Positions 1 through 7,760 of a stretch of DNA of 30,140 nt are shown here, one piece after another. The DNA lies in assembly GCA_035540955.1 (NCBI GenBank), contig DATLFP010000109.1, forward strand, positions 1 through 30,140, written 5' to 3'. Numbering within the stretch: the stretch's first letter is position 1; each line of letters opens with the position of its first letter. The notes beneath the pieces are model-generated. The model had not been told where the DNA came from, made no database searches, and saw only the letters and a list, made by a program, of their open reading frames with translations. A program made the position numbers and the translations under genes. Source of the DNA: DATLFP01 sp035540955. GTDB taxonomy: Bacteria; Actinomycetota; Acidimicrobiia; Acidimicrobiales; CADCSY01.

Positions 1-1
1 C

Positions 2-985
2 GGGTCCCGCTGCGCCGAGCCCCGGTCGTTCTTCACCGAGGACGCCGCCGGCGTCCCGGTCCTCGTGGTCCGCCAGGAGGACGGCTCGCTCAAGGCGTTC
101 CTCAACGTGTGCCGCCACCGCGGCGCCAAGGTCGAGCTCGACGACTGCGGCCGGCGCAACGGCTTCACCTGCCCGTACCACGCGTGGTCCTACAAGGTCG
201 ATGGCACCTTGCACCGCGTCCCGTACGTCGAGACGTTCGGTGACGTCGGCGAGGCCGCGTCGGGGTTGGTCGAGCTGCCGGTCGAGGAGCGGCACGGGCT
301 GGTGTGGGTGGTGCTGACGCCGGGCGCATCCATCGACGTCGCCGAGCACCTCGGCGGCCTCGACGGCGAGCTGGCGTCGTTCGGCCTCGACAGCTACGTC
401 GTCGAGCGCGACACCCTGCTGCGCGCGGAGCTCAACTGGAAGATCGTCGTCGACGGCTTCCTCGAGACCTACCACCTCAAGTTCCTGCACAGCCGCACCA
501 TCGGCCCGTACATCCGCACCAACCTGACGCCGTTCGAGGCGTTCGGCCCCCACGGGCGCATGGTCGGCGTGCGCGACAGCTACGACGAGGTGCTGGGCAA
601 GACCGTCGACGAGGCCGACTGCATGCCCCACATCGCCATCATCTACCAGCTGTTCCCGAACACGATCCTCGTCTGGCAGGCCGACCACTTCGAGGCCTGG
701 CTCGTCTTCCCCGAGGGCGACCGCCCGGAGCGATCGGTGTCGCGCGTGCTGCTCCTCGCGTCGCACCCGACGCGCGACGAGTCCGAGCAGCGCGTCTGGG
801 ACCTCAACTGGAAGATCCTGATGAAGACGGTGCTGGAAGAGGACTTCCCCGTCGGCGAGACGATGCAACGGGGCTTCGCCGCCGGTGGCTCCGACCACAT
901 CCGCTTCGGGCGCAACGAGCCCGCACTCCAGCACTTCCACCGCTCGCTGGTCGACGCGCTGGGCCCGCTGCCGACCCTGCGGTAG
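2..985 (+). CDS. Rieske [2Fe-2S] aromatic ring-hydroxylating oxygenase, large subunit (5' end outside window)
   Basis: The reading frame is open from the window edge, so the true start lies upstream; 327 residues are visible. A Rieske cluster site is seen as Cys (110-112) and His (116-118), then Cys (170-172) and His (179-181), the C-x-H...C-x2-H pattern that binds the 2Fe-2S cluster. The catalytic domain follows: two His (473-475 and 488-490) in ETYHLKFLH and an Asp (842-844) in LEEDFPV fit the 2-His-1-carboxylate site for mononuclear iron. Members of this family put hydroxyl groups on aromatic or other rings, or demethylate, using electrons from a separate reductase, which is not seen here. 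It heads a run of CoA-pathway genes, so it probably does the first oxidation of the substrate. The substrate is unknown. Confidence 0.93.
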   Translation, partial: GSRCAEPRSFFTEDAAGVPVLVVRQEDGSLKAFLNVCRHRGAKVELDDCGRRNGFTCPYHAWSYKVDGTLHRVPYVETFGDVGEAASGLVELPVEERHGLVWVVLTPGASIDVAEHLGGLDGELASFGLDSYVVERDTLLRAELNWKIVVDGFLETYHLKFLHSRTIGPYIRTNLTPFEAFGPHGRMVGVRDSYDEVLGKTVDEADCMPHIAIIYQLFPNTILVWQADHFEAWLVFPEGDRPERSVSRVLLLASHPTRDESEQRVWDLNWKILMKTVLEEDFPVGETMQRGFAAGGSDHIRFGRNEPALQHFHRSLVDALGPLPTLR

Positions 986-993
986 CCGACGCC

Positions 994-1902
994 GTGCCGA
1001 GCCCCGAGCTCACCGAGCTGCTCGACCTCGTGCGCGGCGGACGCGTCGCCATGGCCGGTCGCGTCGTCGGCATCGACGAGCACCGGGCGCGCTACCGCAA
1101 GCTCGGCGCCCTGCTGCCGATGCCCGACGGCGTGACCATCGAGCAGGTCGAGCTCGGCGGCGTGCCGGCCGAACGGCTCGTGCCCGCCGGCGCCGACGAC
1201 GGCGCCGCGGTCGTGTACCTGCACGGCGGCGGCTACTGCATCGGCGGCCCCGACACCCACCGGTCGATGTGCGCCCACCTCGCTGCCGCGCTCGGCTGCC
1301 CGGTGCTCGTGCTCGACTACCGCCTCGCCCCCGAGCATCCCCACCCAGCGGCGGTGGACGACGCGGTCGCCGCGGTGCGCGCCGTGTTGGCCGGCGGGAT
1401 CGCCCCGGCGCGGCTGGCGATCGCCGGCGACTCCGCCGGCGGCGGGCTCACGGCGGTGACCGCCATGGCGCGGCGCGACGCCGGCGACCCGATGCCGGCC
1501 GCGACCGTGCTCATCTCGCCGTGGACCGACCTCGCCGGCGGGTCGCCATCGTACGAGAGCCGCGCCGCGGTCGACCCGTTCGTGTTCCCCGAGTCGCTCA
1601 CCGAGATGGCCGACTGGTACCTGGCGGGACACGACCCGCGCGATCCGCGGGTGTCGCCGTTTCTCGGCGACCTCGCTGGCCTGCCGCTCACGCTGATCCA
1701 CGTCGGCGACCACGAGTGCCTCCTCGACGATGCCGCCGTCATGGGCGAGCGGCTGGCCGCCGCCGGCGTCGACGCCACCGTCGAGGTGTGGCCGGAGATG
1801 GTGCACGTGTGGCACTTCTTCGCCGGGCGGCTCCCGGAGGCCGACGACGCCATCGCCGGCATCGCCCGCTGGCTGCGGCCCCGGCTGGGCCTGGGCGCCT
1901 GA
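994..1902 (+). CDS. Alpha/beta-hydrolase of the hormone-sensitive lipase (HSL) family, esterase
   Basis: A 302-residue protein starting at a GTG 8 bases after the oxygenase stop; a much longer open frame upstream overlaps the oxygenase and is not used. The HSL oxyanion motif HGGG is at residues 77-80, and the nucleophile elbow GDSAGG has Ser147. The acid is probably the Glu in GDHECLLDD, and the base is the His in MVHVWHFF near the C-terminus. The family length and motif order are normal. It should hydrolyse a carboxyl ester or lactone of small to medium size in the cytoplasm; no signal peptide is visible. Its place beside a ring oxygenase and CoA enzymes suggests it releases an acid or opens a lactone in the same pathway, which is inference. 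Confidence 0.9.
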   Translation: MPSPELTELLDLVRGGRVAMAGRVVGIDEHRARYRKLGALLPMPDGVTIEQVELGGVPAERLVPAGADDGAAVVYLHGGGYCIGGPDTHRSMCAHLAAALGCPVLVLDYRLAPEHPHPAAVDDAVAAVRAVLAGGIAPARLAIAGDSAGGGLTAVTAMARRDAGDPMPAATVLISPWTDLAGGSPSYESRAAVDPFVFPESLTEMADWYLAGHDPRDPRVSPFLGDLAGLPLTLIHVGDHECLLDDAAVMGERLAAAGVDATVEVWPEMVHVWHFFAGRLPEADDAIAGIARWLRPRLGLGA

Positions 1903-1916
1903 GGCGAGGAGGAGCG

Positions 1917-2369
1917 ATGGCCGGGCTGCGCTGGCAGGACATGACCGTGGGCGACACCCTCACCACGGGCGCCCGGACCATCACCGAGACCGACCTGGTC
2001 ACCTTCGTCACCAGCGCCGGGTTCTTCGAGCCGCTGTTCCTCGACGCCCGGGCAGTGGCCGCCGACAGCCCCTACACCGGCCGGCTGGTGCCGGGCGCGC
2101 TCACGTTCGTGTTCGCCGAGGGACTCGTGATCCAGACCGGCGTCATCCACGGCACCGGCCTCGCCTTCCTCGGCACCGACCTGCGGGTGGTGGCGCCGGT
2201 GTACGTCGGCGACACCATCGACGTCGCGGTCGAGGTGACGATGGCGCGGGCGAGCCGCACCCCGGGCCGGGGCGTCGTGACCACCACCAACCGGGTGCGC
2301 AACCAGCGCGGCGAGGAGGTGCTCGTGTACTCGCCGACCCGGCTCGTCCGCGGGCGCGACGGCGAGTGA
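1917..2369 (+). CDS. MaoC-like hot-dog (R)-specific enoyl-CoA hydratase-type protein
   Basis: 150 residues, with ATG preceded by a strong GAGGAGGA ribosome site at about 1903-1914. The single hot-dog domain begins LRWQDMTVGDTLTTGARTIT, followed by TDLVTFVTSAG, a typical MaoC N-terminus. It continues with LVPGALTFVFAEGL on the long central helix and a C-terminal strand region with VYVGDTIDVAVEV. This is the usual size for single-domain bacterial MaoC proteins, which hydrate trans-2-enoyl-CoA to (R)-3-hydroxyacyl-CoA. The exact Asp/His catalytic pair could not be placed with certainty, so a thioesterase-like or non-classical hydratase role is possible. It lies 14 bases after the esterase and is probably co-transcribed. 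Confidence 0.85.
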   Translation: MAGLRWQDMTVGDTLTTGARTITETDLVTFVTSAGFFEPLFLDARAVAADSPYTGRLVPGALTFVFAEGLVIQTGVIHGTGLAFLGTDLRVVAPVYVGDTIDVAVEVTMARASRTPGRGVVTTTNRVRNQRGEEVLVYSPTRLVRGRDGE

Positions 2370-2495
2370 GCAACGCGCCGCCGCCCCGACCTCGACGAGC
2401 TCGCCGACGCCACCCTCGTGAAGCCCGGCCGCCGTCTGACGCATGACCCCTCGCCGCCCTTCCGGCCCGAACCGCGCGCGACCCGGGCGGCTGGT

Positions 2496-2510
2496 TACGG
2501 TGCGCGGGCA
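2496..2510 (+). promoter_or_regulatory. Possible -10 element (TACGGT) giving a leaderless or short-leader transcript for the crotonase gene
   Basis: TACGGT (2496-2501) fits the actinobacterial TANNNT -10 pattern and ends 8 bases before the ATG at 2510. No Shine-Dalgarno sequence is seen in the short gap. This spacing is what a leaderless mRNA would show. The 140-base gap after the MaoC gene is the longest in this cluster, so a separate promoter here is plausible. Confidence 0.35.
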
Positions 2511-3313
2511 TGACTGACGGGTCCGAGCGGGTGCGGGTCGCGGTCGACGGTGCGGTGCGGACCGTGACGCTGTGCCGGCCCGAGAAGCGCAACGCCCTCG
2601 ATGCCGCCATGCTCGCGGGGCTGGCGGCCGCGTTCGAGGGCGAGCCAGGTCCCGACGAGCGGGTGGCGGTGCTGCGGGCCGAGGGGCCGGTGTTCTGCGC
2701 CGGCCTCGACCTTGCCGAGCGCCGGGAGTCCTGGCCCGAGCGGCCATCTGAGCGGGATGCACGTGCGCCGGCCGGGGAGAGCCCGATCGAGGACGTGCTC
2801 GCCGCCGTGGACGCCTGGCCGCTGCCGGTGGTCGCCGTCGTGCAGGGCGACGCCATCGCCGGCGGCAACGAGCTGGCGCTGCACTGCGACCTCGTCGTGG
2901 CGTCGACGCGCGCCAGCTTCGGGATGTCGCTTGCCCAGATCGGGCTGGCGCCCACGTGGTACCTCGCCGGCAAGCTGCTCGATGTCGGCGGCCCGGTGCT
3001 CGCCCGCGAGCTGCTCCTGCTCGGCGAGCCGGTGCCTGCCACCCGTCTCGCCGACCTCGGGGTGATCGCCCGGGCGGTGCCGCCGCACGAGCTGGAGGCG
3101 ACCGCGGGCCGGTTCGTCGAGCGCCTGGCGGCCAACGCGCCGCTGTCGCTGCGGGCGATCAAGGCGGTGATCCGGCGGGGGATCGACGCCCGGTCGGGCA
3201 TCGCCCACGACGATGTCGACGCGCTGGTCGACGCTGCCGGCCACAGCGCGGATGCCCGGGAGGGCATCGCGGCGCGGCTCGAGCGGCGCTCCCCGCGCTT
3301 CGAGGGCCGATGA
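2510..3313 (+). CDS. Enoyl-CoA hydratase/isomerase (crotonase) family protein
   Basis: 267 residues. Crotonase features in order: an N-terminal PEKRNALDAAML segment, the oxyanion strand FCAGLDLAERRES, and the second oxyanion loop GGNELALHCDLVVAS with a Glu matching the first catalytic Glu of classical hydratases. The position of the second catalytic Glu, normally in a P-E-x-x-x-G context, reads SLAQIGLAPTWYLAG. The second Glu therefore appears to be missing, as does the usual G-G-T-Q-R-L stretch. The fold and CoA binding are well supported, but the reaction may be isomerisation, hydrolysis or C-C cleavage rather than simple hydration. The stop overlaps the ATG of the next gene by 4 bases (ATGA), so translation is coupled. 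Confidence 0.88.
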   Translation: MTDGSERVRVAVDGAVRTVTLCRPEKRNALDAAMLAGLAAAFEGEPGPDERVAVLRAEGPVFCAGLDLAERRESWPERPSERDARAPAGESPIEDVLAAVDAWPLPVVAVVQGDAIAGGNELALHCDLVVASTRASFGMSLAQIGLAPTWYLAGKLLDVGGPVLARELLLLGEPVPATRLADLGVIARAVPPHELEATAGRFVERLAANAPLSLRAIKAVIRRGIDARSGIAHDDVDALVDAAGHSADAREGIAARLERRSPRFEGR

Positions 3314-3645
3314 GCCGCGGGGTGCGGCTCGGCAAGCCGTGGGTCGAGCTGACGCCGGAGGCGGCCGGCGCCGTCGGCGGTTACATGGGCGTGTACGAAC
3401 TGGCCGACGCCGACGGCACGGTCGTGCGCGTCGGCTACGCCGGCGGGTCGTCGCGGTTCGGCCTGCGGGGTGTGCTGCAGGCGCACGCGGAGGCCGGCGA
3501 CGCGGCGGCGTTCCGCTACGAGGTCACCACGGCGTACCTGAGCCGGTACCGCGAGCTGCTGATGGTGCACCTCGGCGACCGCGGCCGCCTGCCCGCCGGC
3601 AACGACGAGGACCCCGACACGCTCGGCCGCCTGCGCCCGAGCTGA
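3310..3645 (+). CDS. Small protein with a GIY-YIG-like core, function unknown
   Basis: 111 residues, starting at an ATG in an ATGA overlap with the crotonase gene. I do not recognise a characterised family. Visible features are a GVYELADADG strand followed by VVRVGYAGGSSRFGLRG, which resembles the two core strands of GIY-YIG domains (GVY...VGYAG) and the Arg-containing helix after them. A conserved-looking YLSRYRELLMVHLGDRGRLP segment follows. There is no clear metal-binding Glu of a true nuclease. It is locked between two beta-oxidation genes by overlap and short spacing, which suggests a role tied to that pathway rather than DNA cleavage. The fold assignment is inference from short motifs. 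Confidence 0.75.
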   Translation: MSRGVRLGKPWVELTPEAAGAVGGYMGVYELADADGTVVRVGYAGGSSRFGLRGVLQAHAEAGDAAAFRYEVTTAYLSRYRELLMVHLGDRGRLPAGNDEDPDTLGRLRPS

Positions 3646-3656
3646 GGAGGAGCGCC

Positions 3657-4820
3657 ATGCACCTGGAGCTGACCGACGAGCAGCAGCTGATCGTGGAGAC
3701 GGTGCGCCGGTTCGTGCGCGAGGAGATCGTGCCGCTCGAGGCCGGCCTCGATCCCGACGCCGACCGCCTGCCGCCGGCTGACCGCGAGCGGCTTGTGGCC
3801 CGGGTGAAGGACATGGGCTTCCACAACCTCGACGTGCCGGCGGAGTTCGGCGGCCCCGGCGTCGACCTCGTCACCCGGTGCCTGATGGCGATCGAGATGT
3901 CCCAGCACCGGGCCGGGCTGTACGCACCGTGCTACGGCGTCTTCGGCGGCGCCGGGCTGGCCCAGCTCTACGACGCGAGCGACGACCAGAAGGAGCGCTA
4001 TCTGTTCCCGTCGCTGCGGGGTGAGAAGCGGGGCTGCTTCGCGCTCACCGAGCCGTCGGGTGGCAGCGACCCGGGCCGGGCCATCCAGACCGCGGCCCGC
4101 CAGGACGGCGACGAGTGGGTGCTGAACGGGTCGAAGCTCTACATCAGTGGCGCCGACGAGGCCGACTTCGCGGTGACCTTCGCCCGCACCGGCGAGGCCG
4201 GCCGCGAGGGCATCACCTGCTTCATCGTCGACACCGAGACCCCCGGCTTCGACGTCCGGCGGGTGGTGCACTCGCTCCGCTCGGCGCACTACGCCACCGA
4301 GCTGCAGCTCGAGGACGTGCGGGTGCCGGCGGCCAACATCCTCGGCGAGGTGAACAAGGGCTTCGCCATCGCCAACGACCGGCTCAGCCGCAACCGGATC
4401 CCGTACGCCGCGGCGTGCATCGGCGTGGCGGTCAAGGCCCAGGAGATGGCCATCGCCTGGTCGCGGGAACGGGAGACCTTCGGGGCGCCGCTCGCCACCC
4501 GCCAGGCCGTGCAGTGGATGATCGTCGACAACGAGCTCGACATCCGCCAGGCGCGCTGGCTCACGCTGGAGGCGGCGGCCAAGGCCGACGCCGGCGCGAA
4601 GTTCCGCACCGAGGCGGCGCTGGCCAAGCTCGTCGCCACCGAGGGCGCGGCGCGGGTCGTCGACCGGTCGATGCAGATCCACGGCGGCGCCGGGATGACC
4701 AAGGACCTGCCCCTCGAGCGGTGGTACCGCGAGCTGCGCATCCGCCGCGTCGGCGAGGGCCCGAGCGAGGTGCAGCGGCTCATCGCCGCGCGCGACCTGA
4801 TCGGCGGGTCGTTCACGTGA
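3657..4820 (+). CDS. Acyl-CoA dehydrogenase
   Basis: 387 residues, the normal length for the family. ATG follows a strong GAGGAGGAGCG ribosome site at 3644-3654. The N-terminal helical domain starts LELTDEQQLIVETVRRFVRE. The middle domain has the flavin and substrate signature CFALTEPSGGSDPG followed by KLYISGADEADFAVTFART. The C-terminal domain has MQIHGGAGMTKDLPLERWYR and then VGEGPSEVQR, whose Glu matches the catalytic base. It is an FAD enzyme oxidising an acyl-CoA to the 2-enoyl-CoA and passing electrons to an electron-transfer flavoprotein. With the crotonase, MaoC protein and CoA transferase beside it, it forms the core of a CoA-dependent degradation route. Its stop overlaps the GTG of the next gene. 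Confidence 0.95.
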   Translation: MHLELTDEQQLIVETVRRFVREEIVPLEAGLDPDADRLPPADRERLVARVKDMGFHNLDVPAEFGGPGVDLVTRCLMAIEMSQHRAGLYAPCYGVFGGAGLAQLYDASDDQKERYLFPSLRGEKRGCFALTEPSGGSDPGRAIQTAARQDGDEWVLNGSKLYISGADEADFAVTFARTGEAGREGITCFIVDTETPGFDVRRVVHSLRSAHYATELQLEDVRVPAANILGEVNKGFAIANDRLSRNRIPYAAACIGVAVKAQEMAIAWSRERETFGAPLATRQAVQWMIVDNELDIRQARWLTLEAAAKADAGAKFRTEAALAKLVATEGAARVVDRSMQIHGGAGMTKDLPLERWYRELRIRRVGEGPSEVQRLIAARDLIGGSFT

Positions 4821-6013
4821 CCGCGCACGGGAACGCGCTGCCCCTCGCCGGCGTGCGGGTCCTCGACCTCGGCCGCGTCTACCTCGGGCCGTGGGCCGGG
4901 ACGATGCTGGCCCACGCCGGCGCCGAGGTGATCAAGGTCGAAGAGCCCGGGGGCGAGCCCGCCCGCCGGGGCGGTCGCGGCGCGATGACGCTCCCGCTCG
5001 CCATGCTCAACACCGCCAAGCACGCCATCACCCTCGACCTCAAGCACCCGCGCGGCCGCGAGCTCCTCCTCGCCCTGGTGGAGCACGCCGACGTGCTCAT
5101 CGAGAACTTCGCGCCGGGCACGATGGACGACCTCGGCCTCGGCCCCGACGTGCTCCAGCGGGTGAACCCGCGGCTCGTGTACGGCGCCGCCACCGGCTTC
5201 GGCATCGACGGCCCGGCACGCGACCAGCTGGCCATGGACGTCACCATCCAGGCGTGGACCGGCGTCATGAGCGCCACCGGGTTCCCCGACGGACCACCGG
5301 TGAAGGCCGGGCCCGCGTTCGTCGACATCCTCGCCGGCACCCACCTCTACGCCGGCGTCGTCACCGCGCTCTACGAACGGGAGCGCACCGGCCGGGGTTC
5401 GGTCGTCGACGTCGCCATGGTCGACACCGTGCTGCCGGCGCTGGCGTCGAACCTCGTCGGCCTCCGGCGCGAGGGCGTGCCGGCGCGGACCGGGAACCGC
5501 CACGCCGGCGGGTCGATCACGCCCTACGACGTGTACCCGGCCGCCGACGGGTGGCTGGCCGTCATCGTGCTGACCGACCGGCACTGGCGGGCGCTCGCCA
5601 CGGCGATGGGCCGGCCCGAGCTGGGCGACCATGCCGACTTCGCCACCAACCCCGACCGCGCCCGGCGCGCCGAGGAGGTCGACGCGCTGGTGGCGGCGTG
5701 GACCTCGTCGCTGTCGCGCGACGAGGCCTGCGGCCGGCTGCAGGCGGCGGGTGTCCCGTCGGCCGCCGTGCGCGAGCTGCCCGAGGTGGTCGCCGACGAG
5801 CACCTCCGGGTGCGGGGCGCGCTCGTCACCGTCGACACCCCCGGGCTCGGACCGGTCGCCGCGCCCCGCAGCCCGCTGCGGTTCCGCGGCACCGAGCCGG
5901 TGGCGCTCACGGCCGCGCCGGACCTTGGCGCCGGCAACGACGCCGTCTACGGCGGCTGGCTCGGCCTCGACGCCGCCGCCATCGACGACCTCCGCGCCGA
6001 GGCGGTCATCTGA
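4817..6013 (+). CDS. CaiB/BaiF family (class III) CoA transferase
   Basis: 398 residues, beginning at a GTG in a GTGA overlap with the dehydrogenase stop. The N-terminus GVRVLDLGRVYLGPWAG, then GAEVIKVEEPGGE and DVLIENFAPGTMDDLGLG, are classical family motifs. The catalytic Asp is probably Asp141 in AMDVTIQAWTGVMSATG. A C-terminal region with WLAVIVLTDRHWRALA and RCRACAE-like spacing to VDALVAAWTSSLSRDEA completes the usual fold. These enzymes move CoA between carboxylic acids in the cytoplasm, here probably activating the pathway's acid before dehydrogenation. The stop overlaps the ATG of the next gene by one base (TGATG). Confidence 0.94.
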   Translation: MTAHGNALPLAGVRVLDLGRVYLGPWAGTMLAHAGAEVIKVEEPGGEPARRGGRGAMTLPLAMLNTAKHAITLDLKHPRGRELLLALVEHADVLIENFAPGTMDDLGLGPDVLQRVNPRLVYGAATGFGIDGPARDQLAMDVTIQAWTGVMSATGFPDGPPVKAGPAFVDILAGTHLYAGVVTALYERERTGRGSVVDVAMVDTVLPALASNLVGLRREGVPARTGNRHAGGSITPYDVYPAADGWLAVIVLTDRHWRALATAMGRPELGDHADFATNPDRARRAEEVDALVAAWTSSLSRDEACGRLQAAGVPSAAVRELPEVVADEHLRVRGALVTVDTPGLGPVAAPRSPLRFRGTEPVALTAAPDLGAGNDAVYGGWLGLDAAAIDDLRAEAVI

Positions 6014-6924
6014 TGCCCGCGGTCGGGATGATCCCGCCCGTCGACCTCGGCCGGGGCGACCCCGCCGCGGTGGCGGCCACGCTGGCGGCGATGGCCGACG
6101 CCGGTGTCGACCATGCGGTGGTCGGCGACCACGTGAGCTTCTTCGGCGGGATGGGCTTCGACGGGCTCGTCCACGCGACGGCCCTTGCCATGCTCCACCC
6201 GCGGCTGCCGGTGCAGACCGCGGTGTACCTGCTGCCGCTCCGCCACCCGGTGCCCGTTGCCCGCCAGGTCGCCACCATCGAGAGCCTGGCCCCGGGCCGG
6301 CTCACCCTCGGCGTCGGCCTCGGCGGCGAGGACCCCCACGAGCTCGAGGTGTGCGGGGTCGACCCCCGCACCCGCGGCGCGCGCATGGAGGAGTGCCTCA
6401 CGGTGCTGCGGACGCTGCTCACCGGCGAGGCCGTCACCTTCCACGGCGCCCACGTCGACGTCACCGACGCCCGCATCCTGCCGGCGGCGCCGGTGCCGGT
6501 CGTGGTCGGCGGTCGCTCCGAGGCCGCCATCCGCCGCGGCGGGCGCCACGCCGACGGGTGGCTGGGCATCTGGGTGTCGCCCGAGCGCTTCGCCCGGTCG
6601 ACGGCCGACTTCGCCGAGGAGGCCGACCGGGCCGGGCGGGAGCCGGGGCCGTGGCGCCACGGGCTCAGCGTGTGGTGCGGCTTCGGCGACGACCGCGCCA
6701 CGGCCCGCCAGGCGGTGGCCCGGGCGATGGAGGGCATCTACCACCTGCCCTTCGAGCGGTTCGAGAGGTGGTGCCCGTACGGGACCCCGGCCGACGTCGC
6801 CGACCAGCTCGCGCCCTACCTGGAGGTTGGGTGCCCCGCGTTCCACCTCCTGCCGCGGGGCCCGTCGCCGCAGGCGACGATCGAGGCCGTGGCCGAGGTC
6901 AAGCGCCTCCTCGCGGCCCGGTGA
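6013..6924 (+). CDS. LLM-class (luciferase-like) oxidoreductase, probably F420-dependent
   Basis: 303 residues, with ATG in a TGATG overlap with the CoA transferase. The TIM-barrel luciferase-like pattern is clear: AGVDHAVVGDHVSFFGG near residue 35, LPVQTAVYLLPLRHPVPVAR, then LAPGRLTLGVGLGGEDPHE, TRGARMEECLTVLRTLLTGE, and PVVVGGRSEAAIRRGGRHADGWLG. F420 use is inferred from the actinobacterial setting and the similarity of these motifs; an FMN-linked monooxygenase remains possible. It is the last gene of the catabolic run and probably performs a redox step on a pathway intermediate. No intact gene follows for more than 800 bases. Confidence 0.9.
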   Translation: MPAVGMIPPVDLGRGDPAAVAATLAAMADAGVDHAVVGDHVSFFGGMGFDGLVHATALAMLHPRLPVQTAVYLLPLRHPVPVARQVATIESLAPGRLTLGVGLGGEDPHELEVCGVDPRTRGARMEECLTVLRTLLTGEAVTFHGAHVDVTDARILPAAPVPVVVGGRSEAAIRRGGRHADGWLGIWVSPERFARSTADFAEEADRAGREPGPWRHGLSVWCGFGDDRATARQAVARAMEGIYHLPFERFERWCPYGTPADVADQLAPYLEVGCPAFHLLPRGPSPQATIEAVAEVKRLLAAR

Positions 6925-6978
6925 GGCAGCCGGCTCAGCCGGCCGGGGTGAAGACCGGCAGGTTGCGCCCGTCGCTGA

Positions 6979-7113
6979 CGCGCTGAAGGCGCGCTGCACC
7001 GTCACTTCGTCGACGTGATGCTCGACATCGCCGTCGACGACGACCTGCTCACCGGCTTCTACCTCAACCCGCCCAGCATCGGCGGCGGAAGGTCTCTCCA
7101 GGCACCGAGGTCG
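6979..7113 (+). pseudogene. Possible remnant of an amidohydrolase (D-aminoacylase-like) gene
   Basis: A plus-strand open segment between stops encodes HRHFVDVMLDIAVDDDLLTG followed by FYLNPPSIGGG. The pattern of a His-rich lead-in followed by VDVMLDIAVDDDL recalls a helical segment in amidohydrolase-3/D-aminoacylase-type proteins. There is no start, no metal-binding motif and no continuation, so at most it is a scrap of a lost gene. The family guess rests on one short motif. Confidence 0.3.
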
Positions 7114-7154
7114 TGAGCGAGCTGGTGCCGAGCCCTGAAGTTGCGAGCTCGGGG

Positions 7155-7520
7155 CCGGTGGCGAGATCTCCCCGCGGTCGTCGCCGCGCTGACCTGCGCG
7201 GTCGTACGCTGCGCCCGCTCGCGCAGGAAGCATGCGATGACGAGGCCGATCAGCGCGAACGGCGAGGTACTGACGTTGACGCTGCGGGAGAAGCCCTCGA
7301 CGGGTGGACGGCAGGGACCGGTGCTGGCAGGTTCCTGATGTGCTCAGGCGAGCCGAGCAGCGCGAAGAGGACACCGGGCACCGCCGCCGAGCGGCAGCAG
7401 TCGGGGGATGTGGTGGGCGAGGCGGTTGCTCATGATGGCCCCGAGAGGGCGACGCCGACGGCGCCGCCCATCGAGCGGCGGAACCCGGGTGAGGCTTCGG
7501 GCGCTGCGCCACGGGTCGGG
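7155..7520 (-). pseudogene. Remnant of an MFS (DHA2/EmrB-QacA type) drug-efflux transporter gene, C-terminal part
   Basis: Read on the minus strand from about 7513, one frame gives FRRSMGGAVGVALSGAIMSN then RLAHHIPRLLP, the well-known F-R-S-x-G-G-A-x-G-V-A motif of 14-TM MFS exporters. Another frame (about 7365-7310) gives VLFALLGSPEHIRNLPAP. A third (about 7290-7205) gives FSRSVNVSTSPFALIGLVIA then CFLRERA, matching the final membrane helix and Leu-Arg-Glu end. The three pieces are in correct order but in different frames and lack everything upstream. This is a frameshifted, truncated relic, not a working gene. Confidence 0.7.
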
Positions 7521-7686
7521 TCACCGCCGCGCTGCGGTGAGCGTAAGCGGCTCGTCGATGCCGACGACCGCAGGTTGTCGTGTGTCGCGGATCGACGCAC
7601 CGAAACGCCAGCTGGCGAATGAATCGTGGTCTCGAACGTCGCTCAGGCAGGAAAGCGCGGTCTGCTCGACGAATGAGAGAGACGCA

Positions 7687-7704
7687 TGTCACGGTAGAGT
7701 GACA
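7687..7704. promoter_or_regulatory. Perfect inverted repeat, operator-like, upstream of the exported-protein gene
   Basis: TGTCAC (7687-7692) and GTGACA (7699-7704) form a perfect 6-base inverted repeat with a 6-base spacer GGTAGA. The sequence TAGAGT (7695-7700) inside it could be a -10 element. The site lies 56 bases before the ATG at 7761 and ahead of the whole system A transporter locus, so a dimeric repressor or activator site is a reasonable reading. No clear -35 element was seen. Confidence 0.4.
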
Positions 7705-7760
7705 CGCCGCGGAGTTTCGTGATCCGCAGCGTTGTGTCGCATTGATGCACGGGGGGAAGC

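Larger units (their letters stand above)
6925..7760. other. Long intergenic stretch with decayed gene remnants and no intact gene
   Basis: This 836-base gap contains no open frame that looks like a real protein. It holds an MFS transporter remnant on the minus strand, a possible amidohydrolase scrap on the plus strand, and a short minus-strand coding-like tail at 6935-6978 reading VSDGRNLPVFTPAG then stop, whose parent gene I cannot name. A palindrome lies near its right end. It separates the catabolic cluster from the transporter loci and looks like a site of past insertion or deletion. Confidence 0.7.

Noticed and set aside
643..1815. Minus-strand open frame opposite the oxygenase and esterase genes
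   Set aside because: Both opposing genes have full catalytic motifs; this frame has none.
2366..2446. A 26-codon plus-strand frame starting in a GTGA overlap after the MaoC gene
   Set aside because: It is mostly Arg and Pro, has no recognisable motif and is likely chance.
7728..7737. Short palindrome GCATTGATGC just before the exported-protein gene
   Set aside because: Four-base arms with a two-base centre are too short to separate from chance.
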